64,000 nucleotides of DNA from JANQHS01 sp965267505 (GCA_965267505.1 OZ254081.1:2232001-2296000), one strand, 5' to 3'. Shown: positions 1 to 9,683, numbered from the stretch's first letter. Program-made: numbers and translations. The notes: generated from the sequence alone by a model not told the origin.

Positions 1-1
1 G

Positions 2-1324
2 CTTTCCAACCAGGCTTTCTTTTTAATGGGGCATGACGTCCGAACAGATACAATTTTGGCTGGATCGGTAATTTTTTCTGTTTGGCAGATTCATTCTTAT
101 GTGAATACCGGATCATGGAAAAATTTGGTATTGGCTAGCCTTGGAATAGCGATATCAATGATGGAAAAGGGGCCAATAGGTGTTATGGTCCCGGTTTTAT
201 CATTTTTTCCAGCCTGGGTCATGGAAGGCAAATGGAAATTAGTGTTCAAATGGCAATGGTTGTTTGCTATCGCATTGGTAGTCCTGTTTTTAATCCCAAT
301 GTCGATTGGTCTTTATACTCAATTCGATCTTCAACCGGAAAAGATCGTAAATGGAAAAGAAGGAGTTTCCGGGTTAAATTTTTTCTTCTGGGAGCAAAGT
401 TTTGGTAGGCTTACAGGAGAGAATGTCTGGAAGGATGACTCCACTGTATTATTCTTTACTCACACCTTTCTTTGGGCCTTTTTGCCTTGGATGTTTCTTG
501 CTATAGTGGCATTCTTTAGATGGGTGTTTCATTGGATTAGGAGCTTTAGAGGAGGGGCAAAGCCCGAAAATAATTTTATTTACCTGGGTTTCATTCTTCC
601 CTTCATTGCTTTTAGCTTATCCCAGTTCAAGTTGCCTCATTACATAAATGTGGTTTTCCCATTAGCAAGTATTTTCTCAGCCATCTTCCTTGTAGATTTT
701 CTAAAATCAAATAGGACCTGGTTGAAATCCTTTTTTTGGATTCAAGCCTTCGTTAGTTTTCTCTTGCTAGTGGTGATCCTTGTGGTCGTACTATTCTTTT
801 TCCCTACAGCAAATCCAGCGTTATGGATTGTTATTGTTGGAATACTGGTTTTTGCGGCTCTTTTTCTCAGAAGAGAGCTCTCCGTCGTTTCAGTTGTCTT
901 CCCTTCATTTTGCATGATAATCTTAGCCAACATAGTTCTGAACACCCACTTTTATGCTGAACTATTAAAATATCAGCCAGGAAACCAGGCGGCATTCTTT
1001 ATTAAAGAACAAAATATCGATCCTTCAAAGCTTGTAAAGATCCGGATCAGGGATCATGAAGATTACCATATGCATGCTTTGGATTTTTATTTGGAAACCC
1101 TTGTTCCGTATATAGATCCTGAAGAAGAGCTTCCTTTTTCTGAAACCTTGGTTTTCGGGGATGATGAGATCAAAAAATATTTGGAATCAAGGTATGAGAA
1201 TATTGAAGAGATCTCCCGCTTTGAACATTTTCATGTGACGACTCTGACCGCTGGTTTTTTAAATCCAGCTACCAGGGACCAAGAGACCGATCTTAGATAC
1301 CTCTTAAAGGTTAAAGTAAAGTGA
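2..1324 (+). CDS. ArnT/GT39-like membrane glycosyltransferase, C-terminal part (5' end outside window)
   Basis: The frame is open from the first bases, so the gene starts upstream and only about 440 residues are visible. The N-terminal visible segment (QAFFLMGHDVRTDTIL) resembles the periplasmic loop of PMT/ArnT family (GT39) enzymes, which transfer a sugar from a polyprenyl-phosphate donor to an acceptor on the outer face of the inner membrane. About eight hydrophobic membrane segments follow, then a soluble tail of about 110 residues. The stop overlaps the start of the next glycosyltransferase by four bases (GTGA), which implies cotranscription and translational coupling. The family call is fairly firm; donor and acceptor are unknown. 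Confidence 0.8.
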   Translation, partial: LSNQAFFLMGHDVRTDTILAGSVIFSVWQIHSYVNTGSWKNLVLASLGIAISMMEKGPIGVMVPVLSFFPAWVMEGKWKLVFKWQWLFAIALVVLFLIPMSIGLYTQFDLQPEKIVNGKEGVSGLNFFFWEQSFGRLTGENVWKDDSTVLFFTHTFLWAFLPWMFLAIVAFFRWVFHWIRSFRGGAKPENNFIYLGFILPFIAFSLSQFKLPHYINVVFPLASIFSAIFLVDFLKSNRTWLKSFFWIQAFVSFLLLVVILVVVLFFFPTANPALWIVIVGILVFAALFLRRELSVVSVVFPSFCMIILANIVLNTHFYAELLKYQPGNQAAFFIKEQNIDPSKLVKIRIRDHEDYHMHALDFYLETLVPYIDPEEELPFSETLVFGDDEIKKYLESRYENIEEISRFEHFHVTTLTAGFLNPATRDQETDLRYLLKVKVK

Positions 1325-2445
1325 GTATAGAGAAGATCGGATTCCTATGTTGCTCAGATAGTTGGGGTGGTCTGGAGATGAATTTTATCAGGCTCTCAAC
1401 CTGGATCAAAGAGGAAGGATTTGATCCTGTATTTATTGGGATCGGAGATTCGAAGACCTTTAAAGAAGCTGATAAAGCTGGGCTTCTTACCAGACCTATT
1501 TCTCCTGCCAAAAAGTACTTTTCCTGGAAGGCCGGACGAAAACTAGCCATGGCCCTAAAGAAAGAAGGGATAAAGATTTTGGTTTTTTCACATGGCTTTG
1601 ACATGGATCTGGTTGCCTGGACCAAAAAGGAATTGGGTAGGGCAATTTCCACTGTTTATGTTCAACAAATGCAGCTGGGACTAAAAAAGAGGAATCCTTA
1701 TCAGAATTGGAGGCATTCTAAAGTGGATAAATGGGTGGTCCCATTGAAATGGTTAGAAGACGAGCTTAGACTAAATACAAATGTAAAGTCTAAGCAAATT
1801 GTAAGGATACCTCTTGGACAGGACCTGGAAAGCTTTTCAGAGTTTGAATTGTCAAGAGTTAAAGCCAGGAAGGAAATGGGAATCGACCATCAGGAATTCC
1901 TGTGTGGAATGTTGGGAAGGCTCGACCCTGCAAAGGGGATGGACAAGGTTATTGAAGAATTTGCCCTTGCACTTGAGGGAAACCCCTCAATGAACCTGGT
2001 GATCATGGGAGAAAATACCAGGGGAGTGGATGGCGATTATCAGGCCGATCTAGTTGCTTTGGGAGATAAGCTTGGAATTTCCAACAGGATAAAATTTCTT
2101 CCCTTTAGAGAAGATCCAAAGGTTTTTTATAGGGCCATAGATGCTTTTGTCATGGGTTCAGAAAAAGAGACCTTCGGAATGGTAACAGTTGAGGCAATGG
2201 CAAGCAGCCAGCTAGTCCTGGCCTCAAATTCTGGTGGATCGCCTGAATTACTTAATGGAGGGGATGCAGGAATTTTATTTGATAGAAATAAGAAAGGCGA
2301 TCTAGCCAGGAAACTTGAAGGAGTTGCCTCAAACCCAGATTTGAAAAAGGAAATGGGAGCAAAAGCAAGGGAATTTGCTTTGGGGAATTACTCAAAAAAA
2401 ATAGTGTTGGATTCTTACCTGAAGCTTATTCAGGCACTTTTTTGA
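1321..2445 (+). CDS. GT4-family glycosyltransferase
   Basis: This is a soluble GT-B fold glycosyltransferase of 374 residues, normal for family GT4/GT1. The C-terminal half carries the nucleotide-sugar signature: residues 281-294 read EKETFGMVTVEAMA, with the EX7E pair at E283 and E291, followed by a glycine-rich SNSGGSPELL. It begins at a GTG inside the stop of the preceding GT39-like gene, so the two are coupled and probably act in one cell-surface glycan pathway. Its 3' end overlaps the convergent TPR gene by 16 bp, leaving no room for a terminator. Sugar specificity cannot be read from the sequence. Confidence 0.85.
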   Translation: MSIEKIGFLCCSDSWGGLEMNFIRLSTWIKEEGFDPVFIGIGDSKTFKEADKAGLLTRPISPAKKYFSWKAGRKLAMALKKEGIKILVFSHGFDMDLVAWTKKELGRAISTVYVQQMQLGLKKRNPYQNWRHSKVDKWVVPLKWLEDELRLNTNVKSKQIVRIPLGQDLESFSEFELSRVKARKEMGIDHQEFLCGMLGRLDPAKGMDKVIEEFALALEGNPSMNLVIMGENTRGVDGDYQADLVALGDKLGISNRIKFLPFREDPKVFYRAIDAFVMGSEKETFGMVTVEAMASSQLVLASNSGGSPELLNGGDAGILFDRNKKGDLARKLEGVASNPDLKKEMGAKAREFALGNYSKKIVLDSYLKLIQALF

Positions 2446-4049
2446 TCGAAATTTTCGTCGGCATAACCCTCTTCGTGTAGAAGATCATTGATGTCTTTGA
2501 GGAGGGCATCAAGCTCGTCGGCCTGAGCTCTCAATAGATCGGATACAGATTCACTTTCTTTTTTACCCTTAGCCTCTCCCATAACACCCAGCAATCCCAT
2601 GATCCTTGCAAGCGCACCTCGAACCTGGTGCGAATTAAAGAAGGTGAAATCAAGGATCTTTTTATTCTTTTCCTTCAACTCTGCCGTCCTTTCATCGATG
2701 ATCTTTTCCAGTCTGGAATTGATATTCGATATTGTATAATTTGCTTTAGATAACTCTTCTGCCTTTTCCTCAATCTCTTTTTGCTTGGCTATCAATTCCT
2801 CATTTAGGCTGGTCAATTGCTTGTTAGCTTTCTCCTTAAGATTATAGAATCGGGAGATCATAATTATCAAGCCCAGGAAGATCAATAAGGCCAGGGCGAC
2901 ACCCAGGTTTGTTTTTTTAGTGATCTCTAGGTTTTCTTTCAGAATAGCATTCTCTTTCTCCACTTTTTCAAGGTTATGGATCGCCTTCCATTGGCTAAGA
3001 GCTCTCTTTTGTTCACTCCCAAGGATATCATCCTTTAGTTGATCCATTTCCTGGAGGTAATAGATACTTTTTGAAAAATTTCCATTCGACTCATAATGTT
3101 TGGCCAGGGTCGAATACCAGCTTAACCTGGATCTTGGATTTTGAAGCTTTTGCACTCCTGGATCCAAAAAAGCGATCAATGAATCGGAGCTTTCATTTTT
3201 TCCTAGGCGATCCCAACTTCTTATCAAGCCGGTAGCATTTTCAATCAAACCTTCCTGTAATTCAAGCCTTTTCGCGAGATCAAATCCCTTTTGAAAATTT
3301 AGCTCAGCATCTTCATAGAGCCCCATGGTAGTATAGAGATCTCCCATCTTGGGGTAGTATTTTACTAATCCGACCTCGTTATTGTCTTTCTTAAAATCTT
3401 CATAGGCCAGGTTAAAATACTTGATTGCGCGATCGTATTCCTTTTTGATTTGATAGGTAAATGCAATGTTGGCATACTGAATACCTACCATGATGTGTTC
3501 GGGGTTTTCTTCAAAAAATCGGACAGATCTGAAGAAATATTCAAGGGCCTGGTCATTGTCGCCCTGTTCTCGGTATACCACTCCAATATTTGTAAGGGTT
3601 TTCGCTTCGCCGGGTTCGAAGTTAGTTTTCTGAGAGATCTTTAAGGCCTTGAAAAAATAATCCAAGGCCTCCGCGTCAGCTCCAATCTGATGATAGATCA
3701 TGCCAATGCTGTTATAACATCCAGCAATTCCAAGAGGGTCACCCACTGCTTCATATTTATCTCTTGCTTCTGTGATCTTCCCAAGGGATTGGGAATAGTC
3801 TTCCAGGTACCAAAGGGCCATTGCCAGAAGATAGGTGCCATTTGCTTCCCCCTTGGGATAATTCAATTGTTCGCTTCTTGCGATGATCTCATGTCCCAAC
3901 TCTTTTGAAACCTGTGGGTTGGAAACCCAATAAGCTTTACCAACAGCATACAGAGAGTCTATTCTTTGAGTTTCTTTTGAATACTGCCCGTGCGCAGAGA
4001 ACCCAAAAACGAAGATTAAGAATAATAGAATCTTGGTCTTCCTTTCCAT
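2430..4049 (-). CDS. TPR protein with transmembrane helix and DHp-like (HisKA) domain, no ATPase domain
   Basis: A signal peptide (about residues 1-21) is followed by five or six tetratricopeptide repeats to about residue 300, predicted periplasmic. Next come a single membrane helix near residues 377-398, a coiled coil, and a final helical hairpin. That hairpin contains an H-box-like motif, FNSHQVRGALARI, with His at about 474, the phospho-acceptor position of histidine kinases. The protein ends at residue 539 after the second helix, so the HATPase_c catalytic domain is absent. In this family such TPR kinases normally continue another 120 or so residues. It lies 7 bp downstream of a membrane protein gene and is probably the last gene of that operon. 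It could be a phosphotransfer partner or a non-catalytic signalling protein. Confidence 0.8.
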   Translation of the reverse strand: MERKTKILLFLIFVFGFSAHGQYSKETQRIDSLYAVGKAYWVSNPQVSKELGHEIIARSEQLNYPKGEANGTYLLAMALWYLEDYSQSLGKITEARDKYEAVGDPLGIAGCYNSIGMIYHQIGADAEALDYFFKALKISQKTNFEPGEAKTLTNIGVVYREQGDNDQALEYFFRSVRFFEENPEHIMVGIQYANIAFTYQIKKEYDRAIKYFNLAYEDFKKDNNEVGLVKYYPKMGDLYTTMGLYEDAELNFQKGFDLAKRLELQEGLIENATGLIRSWDRLGKNESSDSLIAFLDPGVQKLQNPRSRLSWYSTLAKHYESNGNFSKSIYYLQEMDQLKDDILGSEQKRALSQWKAIHNLEKVEKENAILKENLEITKKTNLGVALALLIFLGLIIMISRFYNLKEKANKQLTSLNEELIAKQKEIEEKAEELSKANYTISNINSRLEKIIDERTAELKEKNKKILDFTFFNSHQVRGALARIMGLLGVMGEAKGKKESESVSDLLRAQADELDALLKDINDLLHEEGYADENFDQKSA

Positions 4050-4056
4050 TGGAAAA

Positions 4057-5931
4057 TCACCTGGCTTCTGGTCTGAATTGGTGCCAGGTTATCTTAATTC
4101 CGGTATTGAAGATAATGTTTTCCTTGGGCTGAATAAAGCTTATAGAATTTACCTTGATGCCTTCTAGTTCGGTATTGATCCTATTTAAATAAGGGCTGAC
4201 CCAAATTCCACTTTTCATACTGCCCCTGGTGATCTCATATTCCTTGGTCTCGCCAGTTTCAAGTCTGTAAATAATCTTCGCACGGGGAATTTTATACAAA
4301 GAGGCTTTCATTTTGGAAAAAAATCTAAGATCGCTTTCAAGGGTAATAAACCAGGCAAAGGAACTGTCAGATTCTGGGACAAGTATTTCATCGCCCCAGG
4401 AATGGTCTTCCGTTCTGACTTTTTTTTCTGAATAGCCTCCTGAGTTTCTCTTTAGCAGCGCATCCCTTCCCCTTTCTCTAATTACCTTGAATCCTCCCAG
4501 GATGGCCCTGGTGTATTCCCCATCCATATTAAAGAGGTATTGCCTGTCTAATCCCCCAACCTGACCGGTATATTTTCTCTTTTCCCAAATAATGTATTCG
4601 GGCCCCTCCTTGGAGAGTAGAACCTCCTTGTTTTTTAGCACCATACCTGGAGGAGTCCCTGCTGTGAATATACCAAGTCTGGGTCGATAATTGAGCTTAT
4701 TTGCAATCATATAACTTGCATCCCAGGGGAAGGCATCCACATAAGAGTCTCCAATCAGGCTCCTCCAATTATTTGGAATTACATTCTCACCAAGATTTTT
4801 CTTTCCTTTTTTCTCCCATTCTTTTTTGTAGTCAGAATGGTGAACTACCTGCTCATAAAAATTATTGATTCCAATCCACGATCTACTATACTTCGAACGG
4901 GGAAATGTTCCATTGATATGAAGATTAATAGAGTAAAAGGCTATGCAAGCAATGATGGCAAGCATTGACTTTAATCTTGGAATTTTTGTCCATAGAAAAT
5001 AAAAAAAGGCAATAAAGACCAGTACCAATAGTAGCTCACCTGAGTGGTTTCCTGATTGGCGATTAAAGGAATACTTGAATTCTGCAAATAGAAAGAAGGG
5101 TAGAGCCACTAAAAATGATCTTAGCCTGGAATTATCCCTTTCAAGGTATGCAAAGGCAACAAGAAAGCTCAGGCATAGCGATAGAGCTAACCAGGAATTA
5201 GGAGGAAAGGTAGAAGTGCCATCAGGATTTTGAAGGATGTATCCCACATATCCGGTGAGCAGATCAATAGACCCACCCAGATCCTGAAAGATCAATAACC
5301 ACAAGAAGCCATAAAAGAGGATGCCCATTCCTCCAATCCAAAAAAGTTCTAAAAAGGTTTTCTCCTTTACGAATCTCCAACTCAACCAGCCTATAAGAAT
5401 TAAGGAAATATTTATTCCAATATTGATTTTAATAAGAAATCCTATTGAACTCAGAAACCCGATCAGGATCAGGTAAGCCTTAAGATTCTTTTCCTCATAG
5501 CTAGAAATGAAAAGTACGATCAATCCGTAAAAAAGAAAGTCGAAGGGGAAGAAAACAGAAAAAATGTAACCGAACAGGAATAAAACCTGCATAGACTGAT
5601 TTTCAGATTCCTTTTTAAAAAGTAGAAATAGTAAAGAGAACTTAAGAAGAGATTGAAACCATAAACCCCAGGTTAAATTGTCTCCAAGGGCAAGAGTATT
5701 TCTCAAAAAGCCTAACGGACCATAGGTAAAGCCTAAATATTGAAGTTTTGAAAGGTCATATGCGGCAAACCAATTAAGCAGCGAGAAATAGGATCCATCT
5801 AGGCCAGTCATGGTATCGGCCTCATGATGCGGCCAGGTCAGAATAAGCAGAAATAGAGAAAGGCCTCCCCAGATTAGAGGTTTGTTTTTCCGGTAGTCAG
5901 AAAATATTTCTATAGACCTATTTAAGCTCAA
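4057..5931 (-). CDS. Polytopic membrane protein of unknown function
   Basis: This 624-residue protein has about eleven strongly hydrophobic segments in the first 350 residues and a soluble C-terminal region of about 260 residues. The layout resembles lipid-linked-sugar glycosyltransferases of the GT-C type, but no signature motif was recognised. The most plausible start is TTG at 5931, because no ATG lies upstream of the first membrane segment. This start places the first 14 bases inside the preceding GT2 gene, so the two are translationally coupled. Neighbours are a GT2 glycosyltransferase and a TPR signalling protein, which suggests a role in cell-surface glycans, but that is context only. 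Confidence 0.7.
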   Translation of the reverse strand: MSLNRSIEIFSDYRKNKPLIWGGLSLFLLILTWPHHEADTMTGLDGSYFSLLNWFAAYDLSKLQYLGFTYGPLGFLRNTLALGDNLTWGLWFQSLLKFSLLFLLFKKESENQSMQVLFLFGYIFSVFFPFDFLFYGLIVLFISSYEEKNLKAYLILIGFLSSIGFLIKINIGINISLILIGWLSWRFVKEKTFLELFWIGGMGILFYGFLWLLIFQDLGGSIDLLTGYVGYILQNPDGTSTFPPNSWLALSLCLSFLVAFAYLERDNSRLRSFLVALPFFLFAEFKYSFNRQSGNHSGELLLVLVFIAFFYFLWTKIPRLKSMLAIIACIAFYSINLHINGTFPRSKYSRSWIGINNFYEQVVHHSDYKKEWEKKGKKNLGENVIPNNWRSLIGDSYVDAFPWDASYMIANKLNYRPRLGIFTAGTPPGMVLKNKEVLLSKEGPEYIIWEKRKYTGQVGGLDRQYLFNMDGEYTRAILGGFKVIRERGRDALLKRNSGGYSEKKVRTEDHSWGDEILVPESDSSFAWFITLESDLRFFSKMKASLYKIPRAKIIYRLETGETKEYEITRGSMKSGIWVSPYLNRINTELEGIKVNSISFIQPKENIIFNTGIKITWHQFRPEAR

Positions 5932-6793
5932 TGTAATTCCTGTATTCTCCGAGACTCAGGCCCAAGTTCTTCCTTACCCAGCGTTTTAGCAATTCCTTTA
6001 TCGAAAATTTGTTTTTGCTCAGGTCATAGGAGAATCCCCAATTCAACCGTTCTATCCTTTCTTTCATCACCTGTGGGTGCTCTCCTTTGAACTTACTAAG
6101 TGCATCTATTTCGGAGTAATCAAATTCCTCCGCGTCGGCCACGTTTTCTTTCATCCAGGCATCATCATGCCAAAGCCTATGAAAACTTTTTTGCTTCCCT
6201 TGCATGGCCCTAGGCTCTTTGACCCAGCCATAATGATAAATCTCCGCAGGAATTCTCTTAACCCTTAGTTTTTCATTGGGGAGCTTTCTGAACCCCTGTG
6301 CATCCTTATAACTGAAAATACCATTGATCTTCTTCAGGATTCTTATTTCCTGAGCATACCAGCGATTGGATGCCCCGATATAATCATAAGACCCGTAAAA
6401 ATGGACGTAGTTAAAAAGCAAGCCTTCAACTTGGTCTTCATCCTTCCACCTTAACATGGCTTCCTTCACTACAGGGATATACTTTTCATGCATTACCTCA
6501 TCGCCTTGGATGTAAAAAGCCCAGTCTGAATCTTTTGATATCTCCGTAAAGGCTTTATCTGTTTCAAGTGCCAGGACTCTGCCTCCTATTCTAAGATTTT
6601 CATCCCAGGTGGTGTCAACGATCCTGATCTTGTCGGGATGAATGGTTTGAATCAGCTCTCTGGTTTGATCCTCTGAATTACCTACCGCAACCACAAATTC
6701 ATCGCATAAAGGAAGAATTGAGCTAATCGCTTCAACTATTGGGTAGTCATATTTGATGGCATTTCGAATGAAGGTGAAGCCTGAAACTTTCAT
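5918..6793 (-). CDS. GT2-family glycosyltransferase
   Basis: The N-terminus (MKVSGFTFIRNA, then DEFVVAVGNSEDQT around residues 31-45) matches GT-A fold family 2 enzymes. IQGDEVMHEKY near residues 94-105 provides the acidic DXD-equivalent that binds the divalent metal and nucleotide sugar. At 291 residues without membrane helices it should be cytosolic. Its ATG overlaps the TGA of the upstream esterase gene (ATGA), and its 3' end overlaps the next membrane protein gene by 14 bases, so the three are one translational unit. Substrate is unknown; a capsule, O-antigen-like or lipid-linked glycan is the likely target given the neighbours. Confidence 0.82.
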   Translation of the reverse strand: MKVSGFTFIRNAIKYDYPIVEAISSILPLCDEFVVAVGNSEDQTRELIQTIHPDKIRIVDTTWDENLRIGGRVLALETDKAFTEISKDSDWAFYIQGDEVMHEKYIPVVKEAMLRWKDEDQVEGLLFNYVHFYGSYDYIGASNRWYAQEIRILKKINGIFSYKDAQGFRKLPNEKLRVKRIPAEIYHYGWVKEPRAMQGKQKSFHRLWHDDAWMKENVADAEEFDYSEIDALSKFKGEHPQVMKERIERLNWGFSYDLSKNKFSIKELLKRWVRKNLGLSLGEYRNYIELK

Positions 6794-7962
6794 TCGCTGG
6801 GTTCTGTATTAGGGATAAATGGCTTCAGCACATCATCATAAGTGCTAGACCAAAAAATCCAGTTATGACCTTCTGGATAGCTTGATCGATCTATGAAATA
6901 CCCTTTATTGCTTAGCATATTTACAAAGACCTCCAAACTGTCATTTATCAGTTCATAATTTCCCCATGTAGCCGAAATCCTGATATCCATTTTATTAAGA
7001 TTTCTGAAGGCTTTTACAACCTCATAGTCATTTGGAAACAAAACCGGTGATTGAAGAGCACAATTCTTAAAAAGATCAGGCCTTAGTTGGCAGATCAGGG
7101 CTGAAGAATTTCCGCCATAGGAATTTCCCATTACAACCCACTTGGAGGTGTCTTTGGTCACAGGAAAATGGTCAAGGACATAGGGGAGCAATTCATCGGC
7201 ATAATACAAAGCATATTCTTCAGTGAGCTCTCCGGCATAAAGGGCCTCTCTGTCATGAGGAACGACGAATATCCCGATAAACGGGTCCAATACTTTCATT
7301 TCAATAAGATTAGCTGCTGCCCTTTCGAACTGTCCCACTTCGAGGTATTCAGCCCCGTCCTGGAAAAAGACTACGGGAAAGGAATCATTTAGTACCTCTC
7401 CTGATCGGGTTGGTGTTAATGCAAAAACCTCAAGCGTAGGTCGGAAGAATTGGCTAGGCAGCTCAAAGCTGGATCTTTGGAACTTTATTTGGGAAGGTTC
7501 CCTGCTTAATTCTTCCGGGACATTGTATTCAGACATCGTCAAAAGGGAATTAGTGCCAAACCCTCCTCTTGAAGTAGTTGGATTGAAAGGATCGGTGATC
7601 CATTGATTCTCATCTATCCTAAATTTATACTCAAGTTGTGCCTTTGGTTCAATGGTCAAACTAGCGGTCCAATAGCCATGATCCATTTGATTAAAGTAAT
7701 CCAGACTATCAAGCGACCATTGATTAAAGTCTCCGCTAATGGCCACTTTCTTTGCCTCACCTTTATAGAAGAAATAGGCCCTTCCATATAAAATGATGGG
7801 GGAGTGATTCACTTCAAAGAACGTATCCAGTTCTACTTCGGTCAGATCAATTTTACCATCTACCCAATGAATAACATCCTGTGTTTCTGGAAGATAATTA
7901 TCCGGGCGAGAACAGGCACTTATTATCAGTAATGAAATAAAAATGAGTCCGGGGCGAATCAT
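6790..7962 (-). CDS. Lipoprotein with CBM48/AMPK-type glycogen-binding domain and esterase domain
   Basis: A lipoprotein signal (LLIISACS, Cys about 16) leads to an early-set domain at about residues 55-145 with KVAISGDFNQW and YKFRIDENQW, the marks of CBM48/AMPK-beta glycogen-binding modules. A putative esterase (esterase D/Fes-like) alpha/beta-hydrolase follows: the nucleophile elbow is GNSYGG with Ser at 281, and the catalytic His lies in PEGHNW near the C-terminus. Family members cleave ester or peptide bonds in siderophores, feruloyl esters or acyl groups; the substrate here is not evident. It overlaps the GT2 gene by four bases. It may trim or modify a surface polysaccharide. Confidence 0.82.
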   Translation of the reverse strand: MIRPGLIFISLLIISACSRPDNYLPETQDVIHWVDGKIDLTEVELDTFFEVNHSPIILYGRAYFFYKGEAKKVAISGDFNQWSLDSLDYFNQMDHGYWTASLTIEPKAQLEYKFRIDENQWITDPFNPTTSRGGFGTNSLLTMSEYNVPEELSREPSQIKFQRSSFELPSQFFRPTLEVFALTPTRSGEVLNDSFPVVFFQDGAEYLEVGQFERAAANLIEMKVLDPFIGIFVVPHDREALYAGELTEEYALYYADELLPYVLDHFPVTKDTSKWVVMGNSYGGNSSALICQLRPDLFKNCALQSPVLFPNDYEVVKAFRNLNKMDIRISATWGNYELINDSLEVFVNMLSNKGYFIDRSSYPEGHNWIFWSSTYDDVLKPFIPNTEPSE

Positions 7963-7978
7963 TAAGAAAAATTAAGGA

Positions 7979-9025
7979 CTAGAAAAGAAGGGCTGAAATT
8001 ATGAATTCAATGGAAAAGAAAATGGACCCAATCCAAAAGTATAGCTGCCCAACAATCAGGAATTTCAAAATTGTCTTTGGCCAACGCTGATCATAAACCC
8101 TTTTAAATGAGATAAGGCAGTAAACGGTTACGATCAATAAAGAAATGAAGTAGGACCATAGAGAAGCCGAAAGCCCCATGGAGAAAACAAGCATGAGCAG
8201 TACTGCAATACCATATATCAGGTACGCAAAACTGTGTATGTGAAGTGAGTGGATCAGATGCGTTATGTAGTATTGATTTCTCCTTATGTACAGCATTTTC
8301 AAAATCAGAGCGAAAAGAGGCACCAACACCAGCATCATAAAAGGGAGGTTTTTGAAAATGAATCCTATGAAATCACTGGGTCTGGATCTAAGGATTCTTA
8401 TCATTTGACTTGCTACCAGCTTTTTGGTCGGTTTTAATTTAGTCGCACCCACCGTATCCATCAAGGCTTGGTGTGAGATGGTAAGGTCTTGCCGGTACTT
8501 GAACAATTTGTCCCAATCAAACTCGCCTTTTGAAGTGTCTCCCTCTATATTTTCGAAATCCGAACTATCAATAAAACTTGTGTCAATGGAAAAGGTAAGA
8601 GCATCCGAATTAAGGGTATCTTTTTCTTTAACCACGGATAATCCCTTTTTCATACTTCCCCCGGTCTTTTCCAGTTTGGTGGGACTATCAGCTACTGCTT
8701 TTTCTGCTTTTCTGCTTAAAGAGGTTGCTAGAAACCCGACAAGCAAGAAAAAAATCAAGCTAAGAACCAGATAAAGCCTTATGGGGTTGGCATAACTAAG
8801 CCTTTTACCCTCTAGATACCTTTTCGTTAACTGACCCGGTTTTATTAAAAACGGGACCAAGGTTTTTCCAAACCTGGAATCAATAGCTAAAACATTGCTG
8901 AAGAAATCCTTCAGCAGGTCGCCAAAGGTTTCAAGACTTTCTCTGTTCCTCTGCCCACAGTTTGGACAGAATCTTTGGTCCTTAGTTAGACTTTGCCCGC
9001 AGTTTAAACAATGATCCTGTCCCAA
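7979..9025 (-). CDS. DUF3667 zinc-ribbon membrane protein
   Basis: The N-terminus carries a double CXXC zinc ribbon (CLNCGQSL, then CPNCGQRN). The conserved DUF3667 block follows (SRFGKTLVPFLIKPGQ and YLEGKRLSYANPIRLYL), then membrane segments: one just after the block and four in the C-terminal third, with a polar insert between them. At 348 residues it is typical for this Bacteroidota family, whose function is not known. The apparent start is TTG at 9025; no ATG lies close upstream in frame. It sits between a beta-barrel gene and the esterase gene with gaps of 10 and 16 bp, consistent with a shared transcript. Confidence 0.8.
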   Translation of the reverse strand: MGQDHCLNCGQSLTKDQRFCPNCGQRNRESLETFGDLLKDFFSNVLAIDSRFGKTLVPFLIKPGQLTKRYLEGKRLSYANPIRLYLVLSLIFFLLVGFLATSLSRKAEKAVADSPTKLEKTGGSMKKGLSVVKEKDTLNSDALTFSIDTSFIDSSDFENIEGDTSKGEFDWDKLFKYRQDLTISHQALMDTVGATKLKPTKKLVASQMIRILRSRPSDFIGFIFKNLPFMMLVLVPLFALILKMLYIRRNQYYITHLIHSLHIHSFAYLIYGIAVLLMLVFSMGLSASLWSYFISLLIVTVYCLISFKRVYDQRWPKTILKFLIVGQLYFWIGSIFFSIEFIISALLF

Positions 9026-9035
9026 TGAGCTTGAA

Positions 9036-9671
9036 TTACATGATCTTGATTACCAATCCTGTTTTTAGATCAAGCCCATGAATGGTAATTCTAAAATCTT
9101 CAGGCGGAAAATTTGTCTGAAGAACATCACCATTATCATCCTTGAACTTATTAATCGGCATAATCGAGTAGTCCGCGCTAAAGAAAATTCCCACTCTTTC
9201 GCCAAACATTTTCCTCCAGCCCAAACCAAGGTTCACCCAGACACCTCCACCACCAACTTTAAAGTTTCCTCCCCCTTGATTGTTTTCATAGGTGAAATTG
9301 GTATAGCCAATTCCCGCTTTTGCATAAAGAGTAGACTTCTCTTTTACCATAAAATGAAAATACCCATGGGCTCCTATGTTATGCGTTGTTCCAGCTTCAG
9401 AGGAATCCTGGTCTGTTAGATAGCCCCCGTACTGGTAGATCAGGCCCAGGCCGAACTTGTCTGTTAAACCATATTCTACTTCAATAGGTAGCAACCAAGC
9501 TGCTGTTCCTGAGTTTTCTCCGCTTGTATTGTTTGTGTTGGTACCATAAATCCCGATTCCTATTCCGATGGCCCCGGTAAGAGACCCTTGGCCGAAGCTT
9601 TGAGAATTTGCAATCGAGCTGTAAAAAATAAATAGGGTACTTGCTAATAAGACTGAGTATAGATTTTTCAT
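9036..9671 (-). CDS. Porin-family outer-membrane beta-barrel protein
   Basis: A clear signal peptide (MKNLYSVLLASTLFIFYSS, cleaved near NSQS) is followed by about 185 residues of alternating polar/hydrophobic, glycine- and aromatic-rich strands, as in eight-stranded OmpA/OmpX-like barrels. Segments such as VEYGLTDKFGLGLIYQYGG and YAKAGIGYTNFTY are typical strand pairs. The last residues (GLVIKIM) form a plausible terminal strand. It is closely packed with its neighbours (12 bp and 10 bp gaps) in the minus-strand run. The specific role is unknown. Confidence 0.8.
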   Translation of the reverse strand: MKNLYSVLLASTLFIFYSSIANSQSFGQGSLTGAIGIGIGIYGTNTNNTSGENSGTAAWLLPIEVEYGLTDKFGLGLIYQYGGYLTDQDSSEAGTTHNIGAHGYFHFMVKEKSTLYAKAGIGYTNFTYENNQGGGNFKVGGGGVWVNLGLGWRKMFGERVGIFFSADYSIMPINKFKDDNGDVLQTNFPPEDFRITIHGLDLKTGLVIKIM

Positions 9672-9683
9672 AGGGGTAGAAAT

